Below are positions 15,818 through 24,851 of a stretch of 39,454 nt of DNA, in pieces. Where the stretch lies: positions 1-39,454 of the forward strand of contig NZ_LJOD01000023.1 in the NCBI RefSeq assembly GCF_001295265.1. Direction: 5' to 3'. The DNA is from Chryseobacterium indologenes. Its GTDB lineage: Bacteria; Bacteroidota; Bacteroidia; Flavobacteriales; Weeksellaceae. The notes beneath the pieces were generated by a model, which had not been told where the DNA came from, made no database searches, and worked only from the letters and a program-made list of their open reading frames with translations. Position numbers and translations under genes: made by a program. The stretch's first letter is position 1. The number at the start of each line of letters is the position of its first letter.

Positions 15818-17014
15818 ATGAAAAATCTGATGATCTTTAAAACAATTTTTCTCCTGTTACTGTTTATGGCCTGTGACGGACAAATCAATAGTACCCAAAA
15901 GAAAAATAATAAGCCGGTGGGAGGGGGCTGTGATGGCTGTGAACTGATGTATATCGGCATTCCTGAGAAAATCCCTTCCATAGAAACCAGTCCCGGATGG
16001 AATAAAACCGGGCAAAAACTGATCGTTACCGGAACTGTTTTTCAGCTGGACGGGAAAACACCGGCATCTGGTGTCATTATATATTACTGGCAGACAGATC
16101 ATACAGGCCATTACACGCCCAGAGATGATATGGATGAAAGAACAAAGCGACATGGCCATATCCGGGGTTGGGTAAAGACCGATGCAGAAGGGAAATACAC
16201 CATTAAGACAATTCGTCCTGCTCCTTATCCTGATGATGTCCTGCCGGCCCATATTCATTTATCCATTAAAGAACCGGATGTGGAAAACGAATATTATACT
16301 GATGAAATTAACTTTGATGATGACATGCTGCTTATTCCCTACAAAAAGAAGCACCCTCTTGAAAACCGGGGTGGAAGCGGTATTGTAAGGGTTCTTTTAA
16401 AAGACGGTGTGCAGATCGCTGAACATGACATCATCCTTGGATTGAATATTCCAGACTATCCCAAAAAATTAAAGACATCAAAAATATCAGGCCTTAATAT
16501 CGGGGAAGATCAGCCTTCATTTATTCCTTTTCATGCTTATGGTTTAGATAAAGGAACACAAACCTGTCCTGTATGTAAGTACGGGCGCTATCACGGTATT
16601 TTATATTTTGTAGGAAATCATCCGGACTGGAAAGAAATAAAAAACTGGCTTCAGTTTTTGGAACAGGAAAGTAAAAAACGGGAAAAATATCTGAAGGTTT
16701 ATTTTGTATATGGAAATGAAAAAAACTACCATAAACAGACCAGGCAGACAGAATTAGAAAGGTTGGGGATGGAGTTGCACATTAGAAATGTGGCTTTAAC
16801 TTTTGTCCCGTCATTTACAGATAAAACAACGGAAGCTCATCTGAACAAAATAAACCCGGAGGTTAAAAACACTTTTGTTATCTACAGGCACCGTAGCATT
16901 GTTGATAAATATATTGATCTGAAGCCAACAGCTGAAACTTTCCAAATGCTTTCCGATGCTCTTAGCAAAACACAGGGAAATTACTTTGATCTGCCGGCAC
17001 CTGGATATGAATAA
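15818..17014 (+). CDS. Intradiol dioxygenase-like lipoprotein with a C-terminal thioredoxin-like domain
   Basis: A 398-residue protein. The signal ends FMAC, so Cys19 is probably lipidated. Residues about 65-210 form an intradiol ring-cleavage dioxygenase (protocatechuate 3,4-dioxygenase beta-like) fold with all four expected Fe(III) ligands: Tyr99 (TGHYTPR), Tyr137 (RPAPYPDD), His145 and His147 (PAHIHLSI). Residues about 225-390 look like a separate thioredoxin/peroxiredoxin-like domain (IGEDQPSFIPFHAYG, TCPVCKYGRYHGILYFVGNH), which carries a CPVC motif. The known cytoplasmic enzymes cleave catechols, and a membrane-anchored, redox-domain-fused form is unusual. The true substrate is unknown. 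The gene is followed by a bidirectional terminator. Confidence 0.75.
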   Translation: MKNLMIFKTIFLLLLFMACDGQINSTQKKNNKPVGGGCDGCELMYIGIPEKIPSIETSPGWNKTGQKLIVTGTVFQLDGKTPASGVIIYYWQTDHTGHYTPRDDMDERTKRHGHIRGWVKTDAEGKYTIKTIRPAPYPDDVLPAHIHLSIKEPDVENEYYTDEINFDDDMLLIPYKKKHPLENRGGSGIVRVLLKDGVQIAEHDIILGLNIPDYPKKLKTSKISGLNIGEDQPSFIPFHAYGLDKGTQTCPVCKYGRYHGILYFVGNHPDWKEIKNWLQFLEQESKKREKYLKVYFVYGNEKNYHKQTRQTELERLGMELHIRNVALTFVPSFTDKTTEAHLNKINPEVKNTFVIYRHRSIVDKYIDLKPTAETFQMLSDALSKTQGNYFDLPAPGYE

Positions 17015-17028
17015 TTTCAGCAAATAAA

Positions 17029-17055
17029 AAATGGCCGGAAAAGCTCCGGCCATTT
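17029..17055. terminator. Bidirectional terminator between convergent genes
   Basis: A perfect 11-bp stem, AAATGGCCGGA (17029-17039) with TCCGGCCATTT (17045-17055), serves both the dioxygenase-like gene and the convergent T9SS protein gene. Confidence 0.85.
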
Positions 17056-17075
17056 GTAAATTCACTGTTTTTATT

Positions 17076-18833
17076 TTACTTTTTAATTCCCTTTATTGTT
17101 TGTTTGGTTCCGTCCGTCATTTCTACTGTCAGGAAATAAACTCCGGCACTAAGATCTGAAAGACTTAGCTTTTCAGCAGGTTTTTCTATTGTTTTAAGTA
17201 CTCTTCCTGAAGCATCGGAAACGGATACACTCTTTACTTTTTCTATCTGAGAAATCATAACGGTATCAGTGAACGGATTAGGAGAGATCTGTACTGTATT
17301 CTGTTTTGCCTTTACTTCGCTGGTTGCCAGATTTCCTGCCACCACCTTCAGGTCATCTATTCCGAGATACCATGGACTACCGTTAGAGGAAACATCAATC
17401 GCAAAATAATAAACACCTGTAGTAGGAGGGGTAAAGGTTACAGAATACGGAACATAGGTGGTAGTTCCTATGTCAGGAGTGATGAAAGTGCCAAGGTCAC
17501 TCGCACCGGTCATCGTCTGTTGGGTATTTACCCTTACATTTCCTGTATACCCGATATAAGAGGTTCCTGTACCTCCGGTATTATAGTTGAAAGCAAATGT
17601 ATAAACCGTACCGGCTGTCATATTGAAGCCTGGAGTCCACAGTTGACTTGCATTGGTATTACCATAGGCTATTCTCATATAATTAGGTGCTGATTTCGGA
17701 GTATTATAGCTGGTGGAGCTGGTGGACGTCCAAGCTTTGGTTCCTGTTACAGTCTGCCAGCATCCCGGTACAATTCCGCTTCCGAGGCTTGTCATACTGT
17801 CGAAATTCTCAGTCCATGGAAGATTAAAGGAAGCGCAAGGGGTGGCAAAAGTTAACGGTTTCCATATTCCTTTAATTCCGCCACAGTTGGATCTCAGCCA
17901 TAAATAATACGTTGTAGAAGCACTTAGCCCCGGAATATTTGCCGTTGTTACCCCGGCGCCTACAGAACCTATAGGAGAGGTGGTTTCTGTTGGAGGTGTA
18001 GAGCTGGTGGAATAATAGTAGTCATAGCCGTCCGATGGTGCCGAAGCCGGAGCACTCCAGCTGATCTGGACGCTTTGTGAAGTAGGTAACGCTGTAATAT
18101 TGGTTGGTGACTGACATGCCGGAATAAAATTAGAAGATACCGCAAATACATTGGCTATTCCGGTTCCCCCGGTTTTAGCAATTGTAATGCTTTGAATGCT
18201 TTTACTCTGATTAGCCGCATCCAGTACCAGCTCTTTCTGATACAGTCTTGGGTTGCTCCCGCCTCCGGAATCTGTGGCATTATCTGTAAGACTTATCCTT
18301 CCTATTCCCTGAATGGCATAACCTGCTCCGTTATACCAGTCCGGTAAATCAATTCCGGTAAAGACCTGGTTAGAGCCGTCTGAGAAATTAACCGTGGCCG
18401 ATATCGTAGATGTTCCGCTTCCGCTTGTTGCAAGAAGGTAGAGCTTTAATGCTGTAGAAGGGATTGCCAGGGTAAGTGTTCCCGGGTCATTGATTGTTGC
18501 AAGACGCAGTGAATTGTTTGCATCCAGAGAAGCCAGCTGATAGGATAATCCCGGAGTGGCAGCTACAACGGAATTGATCACCCCATTTACCGGAATTCCA
18601 AAATTTATAGATGTACTTGAGGAATTAAGCTGAAAGTTTCTGGCTACAAAAGCATAGTTTACACCATCCACATCTGAAGTAGTAGTGGTATTAGCCGCTC
18701 CGATGCCATTGGCAATAACGTCAGCAGTAAATCCTGATTGAATCTGCAACGTTTGATAGTCCTGTGCAGAAAGTGCTGTGCACGAAAAAGCCATGACCCC
18801 TACGGATAAGGCAGTGAGTAGTTTTCTTCTCAT
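17076..18833 (-). CDS. T9SS-secreted protein with fibronectin type III domain
   Basis: A 585-residue protein with a signal peptide ending ALSAQ. An N-terminal region of about 225 residues resembles repeat-rich DUF4394-like domains (GIPVNGVINSVVAATPGLSY, SLDANNSLRLATINDPGTLT). A fibronectin type III domain follows (SPTNITALPTSQSVQISW to TTYYLWLRSNCGG), then a choice-of-anchor/MAM-like beta domain (LPWTENFDSM to YLGIDDLKVV). The last 75 residues are a T9SS type A sorting domain (ISPNPFTDTVMI, ASGRVLK, LSAGVYFLTVEMTDG). The protein is therefore exported by the type IX system and attached to or released from the surface. DUF4394 assignment is by pattern memory; the other domains are clear. It has its own -7 box. 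Confidence 0.85.
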   Translation of the reverse strand: MRRKLLTALSVGVMAFSCTALSAQDYQTLQIQSGFTADVIANGIGAANTTTTSDVDGVNYAFVARNFQLNSSSTSINFGIPVNGVINSVVAATPGLSYQLASLDANNSLRLATINDPGTLTLAIPSTALKLYLLATSGSGTSTISATVNFSDGSNQVFTGIDLPDWYNGAGYAIQGIGRISLTDNATDSGGGSNPRLYQKELVLDAANQSKSIQSITIAKTGGTGIANVFAVSSNFIPACQSPTNITALPTSQSVQISWSAPASAPSDGYDYYYSTSSTPPTETTSPIGSVGAGVTTANIPGLSASTTYYLWLRSNCGGIKGIWKPLTFATPCASFNLPWTENFDSMTSLGSGIVPGCWQTVTGTKAWTSTSSTSYNTPKSAPNYMRIAYGNTNASQLWTPGFNMTAGTVYTFAFNYNTGGTGTSYIGYTGNVRVNTQQTMTGASDLGTFITPDIGTTTYVPYSVTFTPPTTGVYYFAIDVSSNGSPWYLGIDDLKVVAGNLATSEVKAKQNTVQISPNPFTDTVMISQIEKVKSVSVSDASGRVLKTIEKPAEKLSLSDLSAGVYFLTVEMTDGTKQTIKGIKK

Positions 18834-18916
18834 ATTTTAACGTTTTAAAAGATTTTCATTAGGTTGTTCATTTTCATGTTGGCGTTTTTTATCAAAAAAT
18901 TAACATGAATCTTTTT

Positions 18917-18924
18917 CAAATATA
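18917..18924 (-). promoter_or_regulatory. -7 box (TATATTTG) of the T9SS protein gene
   Basis: Minus-strand TATATTTG matches TAnnTTTG and lies 84 nt upstream of the start codon. No clear -33 element. Confidence 0.45.
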
Positions 18925-19099
18925 GATTGTTTGATTATAAATGTATAATTGTATTTTGTCATTTTGTTAATAAAAAAATAACAAAATAAAGTTTTTTGAT
19001 TTAATAATGTATGATATGTTTAATAGTGTTGTGAATATTTTAAATATAACTTAAAGTGAACGTTACATTTTTTAATTTTAAATGACCCTAATAAAAGCC

Positions 19100-19133
19100 A
19101 AACCTTCAGACCAAAAATCTGAAGGTTTTAAAA
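19100..19133 (-). terminator. Terminator downstream of the DUF1062 gene
   Basis: A perfect 10-bp stem, AACCTTCAGA with TCTGAAGGTT (about 19101-19110 and 19119-19128), with A/T runs on both sides. Confidence 0.75.
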
Positions 19134-19170
19134 ATGGCCTATAAATGGCGGAATATGCTCATATCCGTTG

Positions 19171-19791
19171 TTATAATGGGGTTGTGCTGCGATAAATACT
19201 TTTCAGCTTTTCCAGGTTTATCCGGATAATGTCTCCGTTTTTAGTTTTATGTTTCTTCAGAAGAGACTTTCCGTTAACAGAAATTGTTTCAGTTTCAATA
19301 AGCCTGTTTAACCGGGAGGAAGAAAGAGCCAGCCCGATTCGGATAACAGAGGAAAACCTGAGGTTAAACTCAAAAGGATACCGGATGGTAAAGACTGCCG
19401 TTTCACAGTTTCCCTTGATGAGATCTTCTAAAGTGGTAGTATCATGCAGTATATCATATTCTACACTTTCCAGGTCGGCTTCAGCATTGTTTTTCCGTCT
19501 TATCTCCTGGGAAAAAGCGTATTCCCAGGCTGTTTCCGGGTCATTTTCCATAAACTTTTTATAGAGCTCAGTGTCGATTGATTCTGTTCGTACACGGGAA
19601 AAGATAGTCATATTATAGGTGTTGCTGCATTTTGTGCATCTGTAGATAAGCCAGATATCAATATTTTTTTTCTGGGCGTTCAGTCTGAATTTTTCACTGC
19701 AGTAAAATTTTGTGCTGTCACAATGGCTGCATCTTTTTTTGAGAAGGGGAGTGTTCCTTGCTTTGATCTCCCATATATGTTCTGTACTCAT
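19171..19791 (-). CDS. DUF1062 domain protein (zinc ribbon plus S4-like region)
   Basis: A 206-residue soluble protein. It matches the DUF1062 pattern: an N-terminal WEIKARNTPLLKKRCSHCDS, then CTKCSNTYN, giving a four-Cys zinc ribbon (C21/C24 and C52/C55 approximately). The central part is helical and acidic. The C-terminal part (SSSRLNRLIETETISVNG, then KTKNGDIIRI) resembles an S4 RNA-binding motif in which a basic ligand-binding hairpin ends in G-D-x-I/V. The DUF1062 function is unknown; RNA binding is an inference. The gene is monocistronic, with a terminator 40 bp after the stop. Confidence 0.8.
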   Translation of the reverse strand: MSTEHIWEIKARNTPLLKKRCSHCDSTKFYCSEKFRLNAQKKNIDIWLIYRCTKCSNTYNMTIFSRVRTESIDTELYKKFMENDPETAWEYAFSQEIRRKNNAEADLESVEYDILHDTTTLEDLIKGNCETAVFTIRYPFEFNLRFSSVIRIGLALSSSRLNRLIETETISVNGKSLLKKHKTKNGDIIRINLEKLKSIYRSTTPL

Positions 19792-20280
19792 TATAATGGT
19801 CTTGCTTAGTATTTCTGAATAATTTTGACCTATTATTCAAAGGATCCTTTTTTGCAGGACCAAAGCTAAAAGCATGAGCAGCAGACGCTGGCCACCCTTA
19901 CAGGCAGTACAGTGAATAATAAGGTGAAATGAAATAGAGCCCGGACAGAATTACCCGGACAAAAGAATGGTCAGCTGCAGTAAATGAAGCTGATACTAAG
20001 CTGTAATAATAAGTTTAAGAGTGTTTCTCAAAACAGGTTATTTTACTTTTACAGGGTAAAAATAGTCAATCTCCCTGAAACTTTATGGGTTTATTGATGA
20101 TTTTATTGAGATTGGAAAGCTTTTTTCATGGTTTTATCGGATATTTACTGTTATAACAAGACAAAAATTACTTTAACTTTGCCAATTGAATGTGGTATGC
20201 AGGATATTAAATAAAGTATCAATGGCAGCATCATTTAAAAGCTCATACTGAGTAACTTAAAATTTAGCGGATAAACAATT
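19792..20280. other. Gene-free interval before the histidine kinase
   Basis: 490 bp with no convincing coding frame on either strand. It holds the likely kinase promoter near 20174 and short direct repeats CCCGGACA (about 19941 and 19954). Nothing else recognised. Confidence 0.5.
20174..20181 (+). promoter_or_regulatory. -7 box (TAACTTTG) of the kinase/regulator operon
   Basis: TAACTTTG followed by C fits TAnnTTTG. It lies about 100 nt upstream of the kinase start, so the leader would be long. No strong -33 element. Confidence 0.45.
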
Positions 20281-22008
20281 ATGAAATATAAGTTCTTAAA
20301 TTTTAAATTGAGGAAAATTGTTCATTATTCATTAATCCTGTGTATTTTATTGATACAGGTTATTATTGCGGTATTTTTCTACACTGAATCTGTCAATGGT
20401 AAAAAACTCAAGTTTATTAAAGACCAGCTGGAGGACAGCAGGGCATTGGGTGGATTAACTGATAATTCAAGAAAAGATTTCATGGATGCACAGAAGTATT
20501 TTCAGAAATATATGGCTACCCAGGATGATAAAGATCTGAAACTCTATTTTGAAGCGCTGAAAAGGCTTAGGAATAATTTTGATAAAATCAATCAATACGA
20601 AAATATTAATCCAAGGCTGAAAACCAGTCTTGCCCGGCAGAAAAAAGATACAATGGAAGTGATAAAGCTTAAAACGCTAATAGATTCCGTGTACCAGTCT
20701 TCTCAGAATCCGCCGGCTAAAATTGAAGATAAGCAATATGAACCGAAGAAATACAAAAATAACTTCGAGAACCTGAGCATAGAAACCAAAACATATTCTG
20801 ATACCGTTAAAAAGAAAGGCTTTATGGGAAGGCTGAAAGATGCAATAACGGGGAAAGTTGAGGTGAAAAAAGAGAGTACGGTGATTACGCTGACCAATAA
20901 TAAAACCGTTGATCTTCCCGGACTGAAATCGGAAATGGATAGTACAATGAGGTCAATGGACAGGCATTATGCAGGTGAAGTGAAAAAGATTAAACTCTAT
21001 GCTGTGAAAAGCCAGAAGGATAATATGCATTTTTACAGTAATTTCGGAAAGCTGCTGATATATAGTAACGGTCTGATTGATGTATATGATAATGCCATTA
21101 AAGATTTTAAATCCGAGCTGGAAAAAGAATACAATGAGCAAAGTTCAGCCAATAATAAGATCAGAAGATATCTTGTATTGGGATTAATGGTGCTGATGTT
21201 CATTGTATCTATCCTTATCATGTACTTTACAAGAGTAGCATTTATCTATGAAAGAAAGCTTAATGCGGCAAATGATGAAATTAAAAGAAACCTTAATTTC
21301 AAAAACCGCATTCTGGGAATGCTGAGCCACGACTTGAGATCTCCGTTGAAGATTATTAATATTTTTATTGACAAAATTCACAGGACAACGAAAGATGATA
21401 CGATTAAAGATTATCTCCAGTCGATAAAATTTACCAACAGCACCCTGTTGCTGCAGTCTAACCAGATCCTGGAATATACTAAAAATCAGGATGCAGATAA
21501 AAAGCTGATCAACACAGTCTTTGATCTTAAAAATGAAATCAATTCTATTGTAAAGGTTATTACGCCTTATATAGAAACCCGGAATAATAAATTTGTGGTA
21601 ACAGACAGGATTCCTGAAAACCTGACCGTGTATTCAGACAGTATAAAGATCAATCAGGTGTTCATGAATATCCTTGGAAATGCCAATAAGTTTACAGAAA
21701 ACGGACAAATTGATCTTACCCTGATTACAGAACCGGCAGGTGAAAACAAGATTTCCCTGATCACTACAGTAAGTGATACGGGAGTAGGAATATCAGAAGC
21801 GGACGTTAAGAAAATTTTTGAACCCTATTATCAGGGAATTGTGTCTGATGAGATTGATAATCTTGGGGCCGGGCTAGGATTAAGTTTATGTAAGGAAATT
21901 GTAGAGCTTTTTAATGGTGAAATATCCGTATCAAGCAAGCTGTATAAAGGAACAACAATAACATTCAGAATGAATTTAAATATCAATAATAATGGAAATG
22001 CCAATTGA
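20281..22008 (+). CDS. Membrane sensor histidine kinase
   Basis: A 575-residue inner-membrane protein. TM1 is at about 12-33 and TM2 at about 297-320 (LVLGLMVLMFIVSILIMYF). Between them is a roughly 260-residue helical extracytoplasmic sensor rich in Lys/Asp with no family I recognise. HisKA follows with the H box MLSHDLRSPLKI (His350). The HATPase has the N box (NILGNANKFTENG), G1 (DTGVGISEADVKKIFEPY) and G2 (GAGLGLSLCKEI). All key residues are intact, so it should autophosphorylate. The gene overlaps the response regulator gene by 17 bp, and they surely form one two-component system. The stimulus is unknown. Confidence 0.9.
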   Translation: MKYKFLNFKLRKIVHYSLILCILLIQVIIAVFFYTESVNGKKLKFIKDQLEDSRALGGLTDNSRKDFMDAQKYFQKYMATQDDKDLKLYFEALKRLRNNFDKINQYENINPRLKTSLARQKKDTMEVIKLKTLIDSVYQSSQNPPAKIEDKQYEPKKYKNNFENLSIETKTYSDTVKKKGFMGRLKDAITGKVEVKKESTVITLTNNKTVDLPGLKSEMDSTMRSMDRHYAGEVKKIKLYAVKSQKDNMHFYSNFGKLLIYSNGLIDVYDNAIKDFKSELEKEYNEQSSANNKIRRYLVLGLMVLMFIVSILIMYFTRVAFIYERKLNAANDEIKRNLNFKNRILGMLSHDLRSPLKIINIFIDKIHRTTKDDTIKDYLQSIKFTNSTLLLQSNQILEYTKNQDADKKLINTVFDLKNEINSIVKVITPYIETRNNKFVVTDRIPENLTVYSDSIKINQVFMNILGNANKFTENGQIDLTLITEPAGENKISLITTVSDTGVGISEADVKKIFEPYYQGIVSDEIDNLGAGLGLSLCKEIVELFNGEISVSSKLYKGTTITFRMNLNINNNGNAN

Positions 22009-22645
22009 AAACAGGGAAATTAATTTCCTTTTAGCGGATGATCACAGCATTGTAAGACAGGGAATGGAAATCGTTGTCAATGATATTGCTCCTAATGCCA
22101 GAATTTATCACACCTCATCCTTACAGCAGATTGTGGAGCTGGTAAAAAGCAAAGAGATAGAAATGGCTATTATTGATGCTCATTTTCCGGAAGGAAACAG
22201 CCTTCATATCATATCGCAGATGAAAAGTGCGAATCCTGATATTAAAATTTTAATCTTTACAGGACTTGAAGAAGACCTGTATGCGCTTAAATTCATAAAA
22301 GCAGGTGCCAATGGCTATCTGAGTAAGCTGAGTGAAGAAGAGGAAGTAAGAGATGCCGTTACAAAATTTATACAGACCGGGGAGTACTTTTCAGAGACTT
22401 CACGCAACCTGCTGGTCCAATTCGTCTACAACCCAAACCTCATCAATCCGTTGAGCAGCCTCACCAAAAGAGAGCTGCAGATTGCCGAAATGTATGCAGA
22501 CGGATATGGAAACCTTGAAATATCCAATCATCTGGACATCAAACAGAACACAGTGAGCACTATTAAAAAAAATATATTTGATAAATTAAAAATAGAAAAC
22601 CTGGTTGAGCTGATCGACCTCATCAAAACCCATCATAAAATATAA
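21992..22645 (+). CDS. NarL/FixJ-type response regulator
   Basis: A 217-residue protein. The receiver domain (about 8-125) has the acidic pair in LLADDHS, the phosphoacceptor Asp62 (AIIDAHFPEG), a Thr in FTGLEED and a Lys in YLSKLS. The LuxR/NarL HTH follows at about 150-212 (LTKRELQIAEMYADGYGNLE, HLDIKQNTVSTIKKNIFDKL). The start overlaps the kinase by 17 bp; a second in-frame ATG at 21998 would overlap by 11 bp. It is the cognate partner of that kinase. Three ATCGAT sites occur just after its stop (22683-22720) and could be its targets or another regulator's. Confidence 0.92.
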   Translation: MEMPIENREINFLLADDHSIVRQGMEIVVNDIAPNARIYHTSSLQQIVELVKSKEIEMAIIDAHFPEGNSLHIISQMKSANPDIKILIFTGLEEDLYALKFIKAGANGYLSKLSEEEEVRDAVTKFIQTGEYFSETSRNLLVQFVYNPNLINPLSSLTKRELQIAEMYADGYGNLEISNHLDIKQNTVSTIKKNIFDKLKIENLVELIDLIKTHHKI

Positions 22646-22682
22646 TTTTTCCGCTTTCAGCTTCTACTCATCCAAGTCATTT

Positions 22683-22720
22683 ATCGATAAATATCTATGC
22701 CCTTATCGATGGGTATCGAT
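22683..22720. promoter_or_regulatory. Cluster of three ATCGAT sites
   Basis: ATCGAT occurs at 22683-22688 (inside the perfect palindrome TTTATCGATAAA, 22680-22691), 22705-22710 and 22715-22720. Centres are 22 and 10 bp apart, about two and one helical turns, as for cooperative protein binding on one face. It lies 40-75 bp after the response regulator stop and ahead of a non-coding stretch with its own terminator. Confidence 0.4.
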
Positions 22721-22739
22721 GTAAATTATGGTGCATCCT

Positions 22740-23046
22740 GTTCCGCAATGTTGTTACTTTGTATCAGGAAAGTTTACTAATAAAAACATAAGTCAGTGAA
22801 AGATGAATGTGAAGTAGTAAATGATCACTTGCCTTATAGAATAATAAACACAAATTATATAAAATTATATAAAAACACAAATGATGGAAACGCAAGTGAT
22901 GAGATGAATAGATGTGTATGCTTGACCTTAGAGTCCGCTTCTTGAAAGCTTATTATTAAAAAAACACAAATTAATATAAAGAAGTTTAATTGGTCTTTTA
23001 GGTTAATACTACAGTTAAAAAGGGAGCTGCTGCTCCCTTTTTTATT
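22740..23046 (+). ncRNA. Possible structured non-coding transcript
   Basis: A gene-free stretch ends in a strong terminator. It contains a 9-bp inverted repeat, ATCACTTGC (22824-22832) with GCAAGTGAT (22892-22900), enclosing an AT-rich loop. It also has three copies of AAACACAAAT (about 22846, 22873 and 22962), and the ATCGAT cluster lies upstream. The only frames are tiny (for example MMETQVMR). A small RNA or a long 3' leader is possible, but no known RNA family is recognised. Confidence 0.25.
23017..23046 (+). terminator. Terminator after the non-coding stretch
   Basis: The stem AAAAGGGAGC/GCTCCCTTTT with a 4-nt TGCT loop is followed by a T run. It is symmetrical and could also end transcripts from the AraC gene on the minus strand. 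Confidence 0.8.
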
Positions 23047-23224
23047 TTAATGATTTTCTGGCTTACCAAAAAGAAATCAATTTGGAATTAAGGACAAAAA
23101 TTGTTGAGTAAATAAAAATTTCTGTTATCCTGAAAAATGCTTTATGAACACGACAAGAAAAAAACGTGTCCTTTTTGGATCCCGATATCTCAGGTAATTT
23201 CATGCTTAATTTTAAACAAATTGC

Positions 23225-24037
23225 TTATGAATTAACTCTGAGCATTGTGGGCGCTGTTCCATATTTCTTTTTAAAAGCAAAGGAAAAGTGTGACAGGTCT
23301 TCAAAACCTACTTCAAGATAAACATTCTTAGGCTTTTTATGATTCTCTGTGATGTGGTAATAAGCCAGTTCAAGTCTTTTACTGATCAGCCATTTCTGTG
23401 GACTGATATTAAAATGTTTTTTAAAATCACGGTTGAAGGTAGACAGGCTTCGCCCCGTTAAATATCCCAGTTTCTCCAATGGCATATTGAACATGAAATT
23501 CCGTTCCATGAAATTCACCAGATCAACTTTTCCCGGATTGTCAAAATTAGCAAGAACCCGGTCTACATCGGGATTAATTGTTCTGAGGATCGTAATGGCT
23601 TCTGTGATTTTAATCGTAGCTATATCTTCAGGAAACGTTCCGTTCATATCAAAATAAGGAACCAGTGAATTCAGAAAACTGTCCAGCAGAGGATGATTGT
23701 TAAAGCTGTAGATACGCTGCTCCGGAATGATGGTCTCCGGAAGATCAACCTTTTCGTAGAAATGTTTCAATCGTTCCACAGACAGATGGAGTACAACTGT
23801 TTTGTGGGGAAGTCCTCCTTTAGGGTAGTTGACAATAGTAGCTAACTGGTTTCTGGGAATCAGGAAGGTATCACCTGCACAGAAATTATAGGTCTGATCA
23901 GCCTGAATAATCCTGGTTTCGCCGGAAATGAACCATACCAGCATATGGTCTTCAAACATGAGATCCGATTTGAACAGCTTATCCTCATAGCAGGATAATT
24001 TAATCTCTTTAGTCAGGTATTTTGAGATATGTTCCAT
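23225..24037 (-). CDS. AraC family transcriptional regulator (with SDR operon)
   Basis: A 270-residue protein. The N-terminal cupin-like part includes MLVWFISGETRIIQADQTYN and GDTFLIPRNQLATIV. The C-terminal AraC HTH has MPLEKLGYLTGRSLSTFNRD (first HTH, about 184-203) and KNVYLEVGFEDLSHFSFAFK (second HTH), then YGTAPTMLR. It is the third gene of a minus-strand set that follows two SDR genes, with 59 bp before it. AraC regulators next to SDR genes often control them, so autoregulation of the operon is likely. The effector is unknown. Confidence 0.9.
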   Translation of the reverse strand: MEHISKYLTKEIKLSCYEDKLFKSDLMFEDHMLVWFISGETRIIQADQTYNFCAGDTFLIPRNQLATIVNYPKGGLPHKTVVLHLSVERLKHFYEKVDLPETIIPEQRIYSFNNHPLLDSFLNSLVPYFDMNGTFPEDIATIKITEAITILRTINPDVDRVLANFDNPGKVDLVNFMERNFMFNMPLEKLGYLTGRSLSTFNRDFKKHFNISPQKWLISKRLELAYYHITENHKKPKNVYLEVGFEDLSHFSFAFKKKYGTAPTMLRVNS

Positions 24038-24096
24038 GATATAGAGCCGCTTTTAAAGAATTAAATATAAGGAATTTTATCTGTCCGGAAATACGG

Positions 24097-24825
24097 TTAT
24101 GCACTCTGACCTCCATCAATCAGAAACTCCGATCCGGTAATAAATGAAGCGTTATCACCCGCAAGATAGGTGATCAATTGGGCCACTTCAGAAGGCTTTC
24201 CGAACCTTTTCAGAGGTATAGATTCCAGCATAGCATTTTCCAGGCTGTCATTAAGACCTATCTTCTGCATGATCTCCGTTGCTACCGGCCCCGGGCTTAC
24301 AGCATTCACCCGGATGCCCCGGTCTGCCAATTCCAGGGCTGCTATTTTCATCAGAGTATTTACTGCCGATTTACTGGAAGCATATACAGAGGCCATACGC
24401 GGAGAGATATGCGCGGAGCTGGAAGACAGGAGAATAACAGAGGCATTATCATTCAGCAAAGGAATGAAAGTACTCAAAGTAAAAAAAGCCCCTTTGAAAT
24501 TCACATTCATCACTTCATCAAAGAGTTCTTCAGAAGTCGTTTCTATAGAAGCAGTCCTGGTAATGCCTGCATTAATCAACAGGATGTCTATTTTACCATA
24601 GCGCCGGGCAATTTCAGAAGCCAGAGCTTTGATATCTGTTATATTTGATTGATCGGCCATGATGCCTTCTGTACCAAGCTTTGTGCAGGCAGCATCCAGG
24701 GCATCTTTTCTTCTTCCGGTTATCATCACAGAAGCTCCCTCACGGATGAACTCCTCCGCTGAGGCATATCCGATACCGCTGTTACCTCCCGTTACAACGG
24801 CAATTTTATTTTGTAATTGATTCAT
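24097..24825 (-). CDS. Classical SDR family oxidoreductase
   Basis: A 242-residue soluble enzyme of typical classical SDR length. It has the cofactor motif TGGNSGIG (about 12-19), an Asn in LINAGITR, the catalytic Ser in LLSSSSAH, and the Tyr/Lys pair YASSK (about 150-154). The C-terminal end GSEFLIDGGQSA is also typical. An Arg after the second strand (MITGRRKD) suggests NADP(H) preference. The substrate is unknown. It is the middle gene of the SDR/SDR/AraC operon, 26 bp after the first SDR gene. Confidence 0.9.
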   Translation of the reverse strand: MNQLQNKIAVVTGGNSGIGYASAEEFIREGASVMITGRRKDALDAACTKLGTEGIMADQSNITDIKALASEIARRYGKIDILLINAGITRTASIETTSEELFDEVMNVNFKGAFFTLSTFIPLLNDNASVILLSSSSAHISPRMASVYASSKSAVNTLMKIAALELADRGIRVNAVSPGPVATEIMQKIGLNDSLENAMLESIPLKRFGKPSEVAQLITYLAGDNASFITGSEFLIDGGQSA

Positions 24826-24851
24826 TTCTTTATTTTTTATGAGTTCATTGA

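Noticed and set aside
22840..22975. Three AAACACAAAT copies considered as a CRISPR-like array
   Set aside because: Units are 10 bp with uneven spacing and no cas genes; at most RNA or protein binding sites.
24170..24648. Two long plus-strand frames (143 and 156 codons)
   Set aside because: Both are antisense shadows of the clear SDR gene at 24097-24825.
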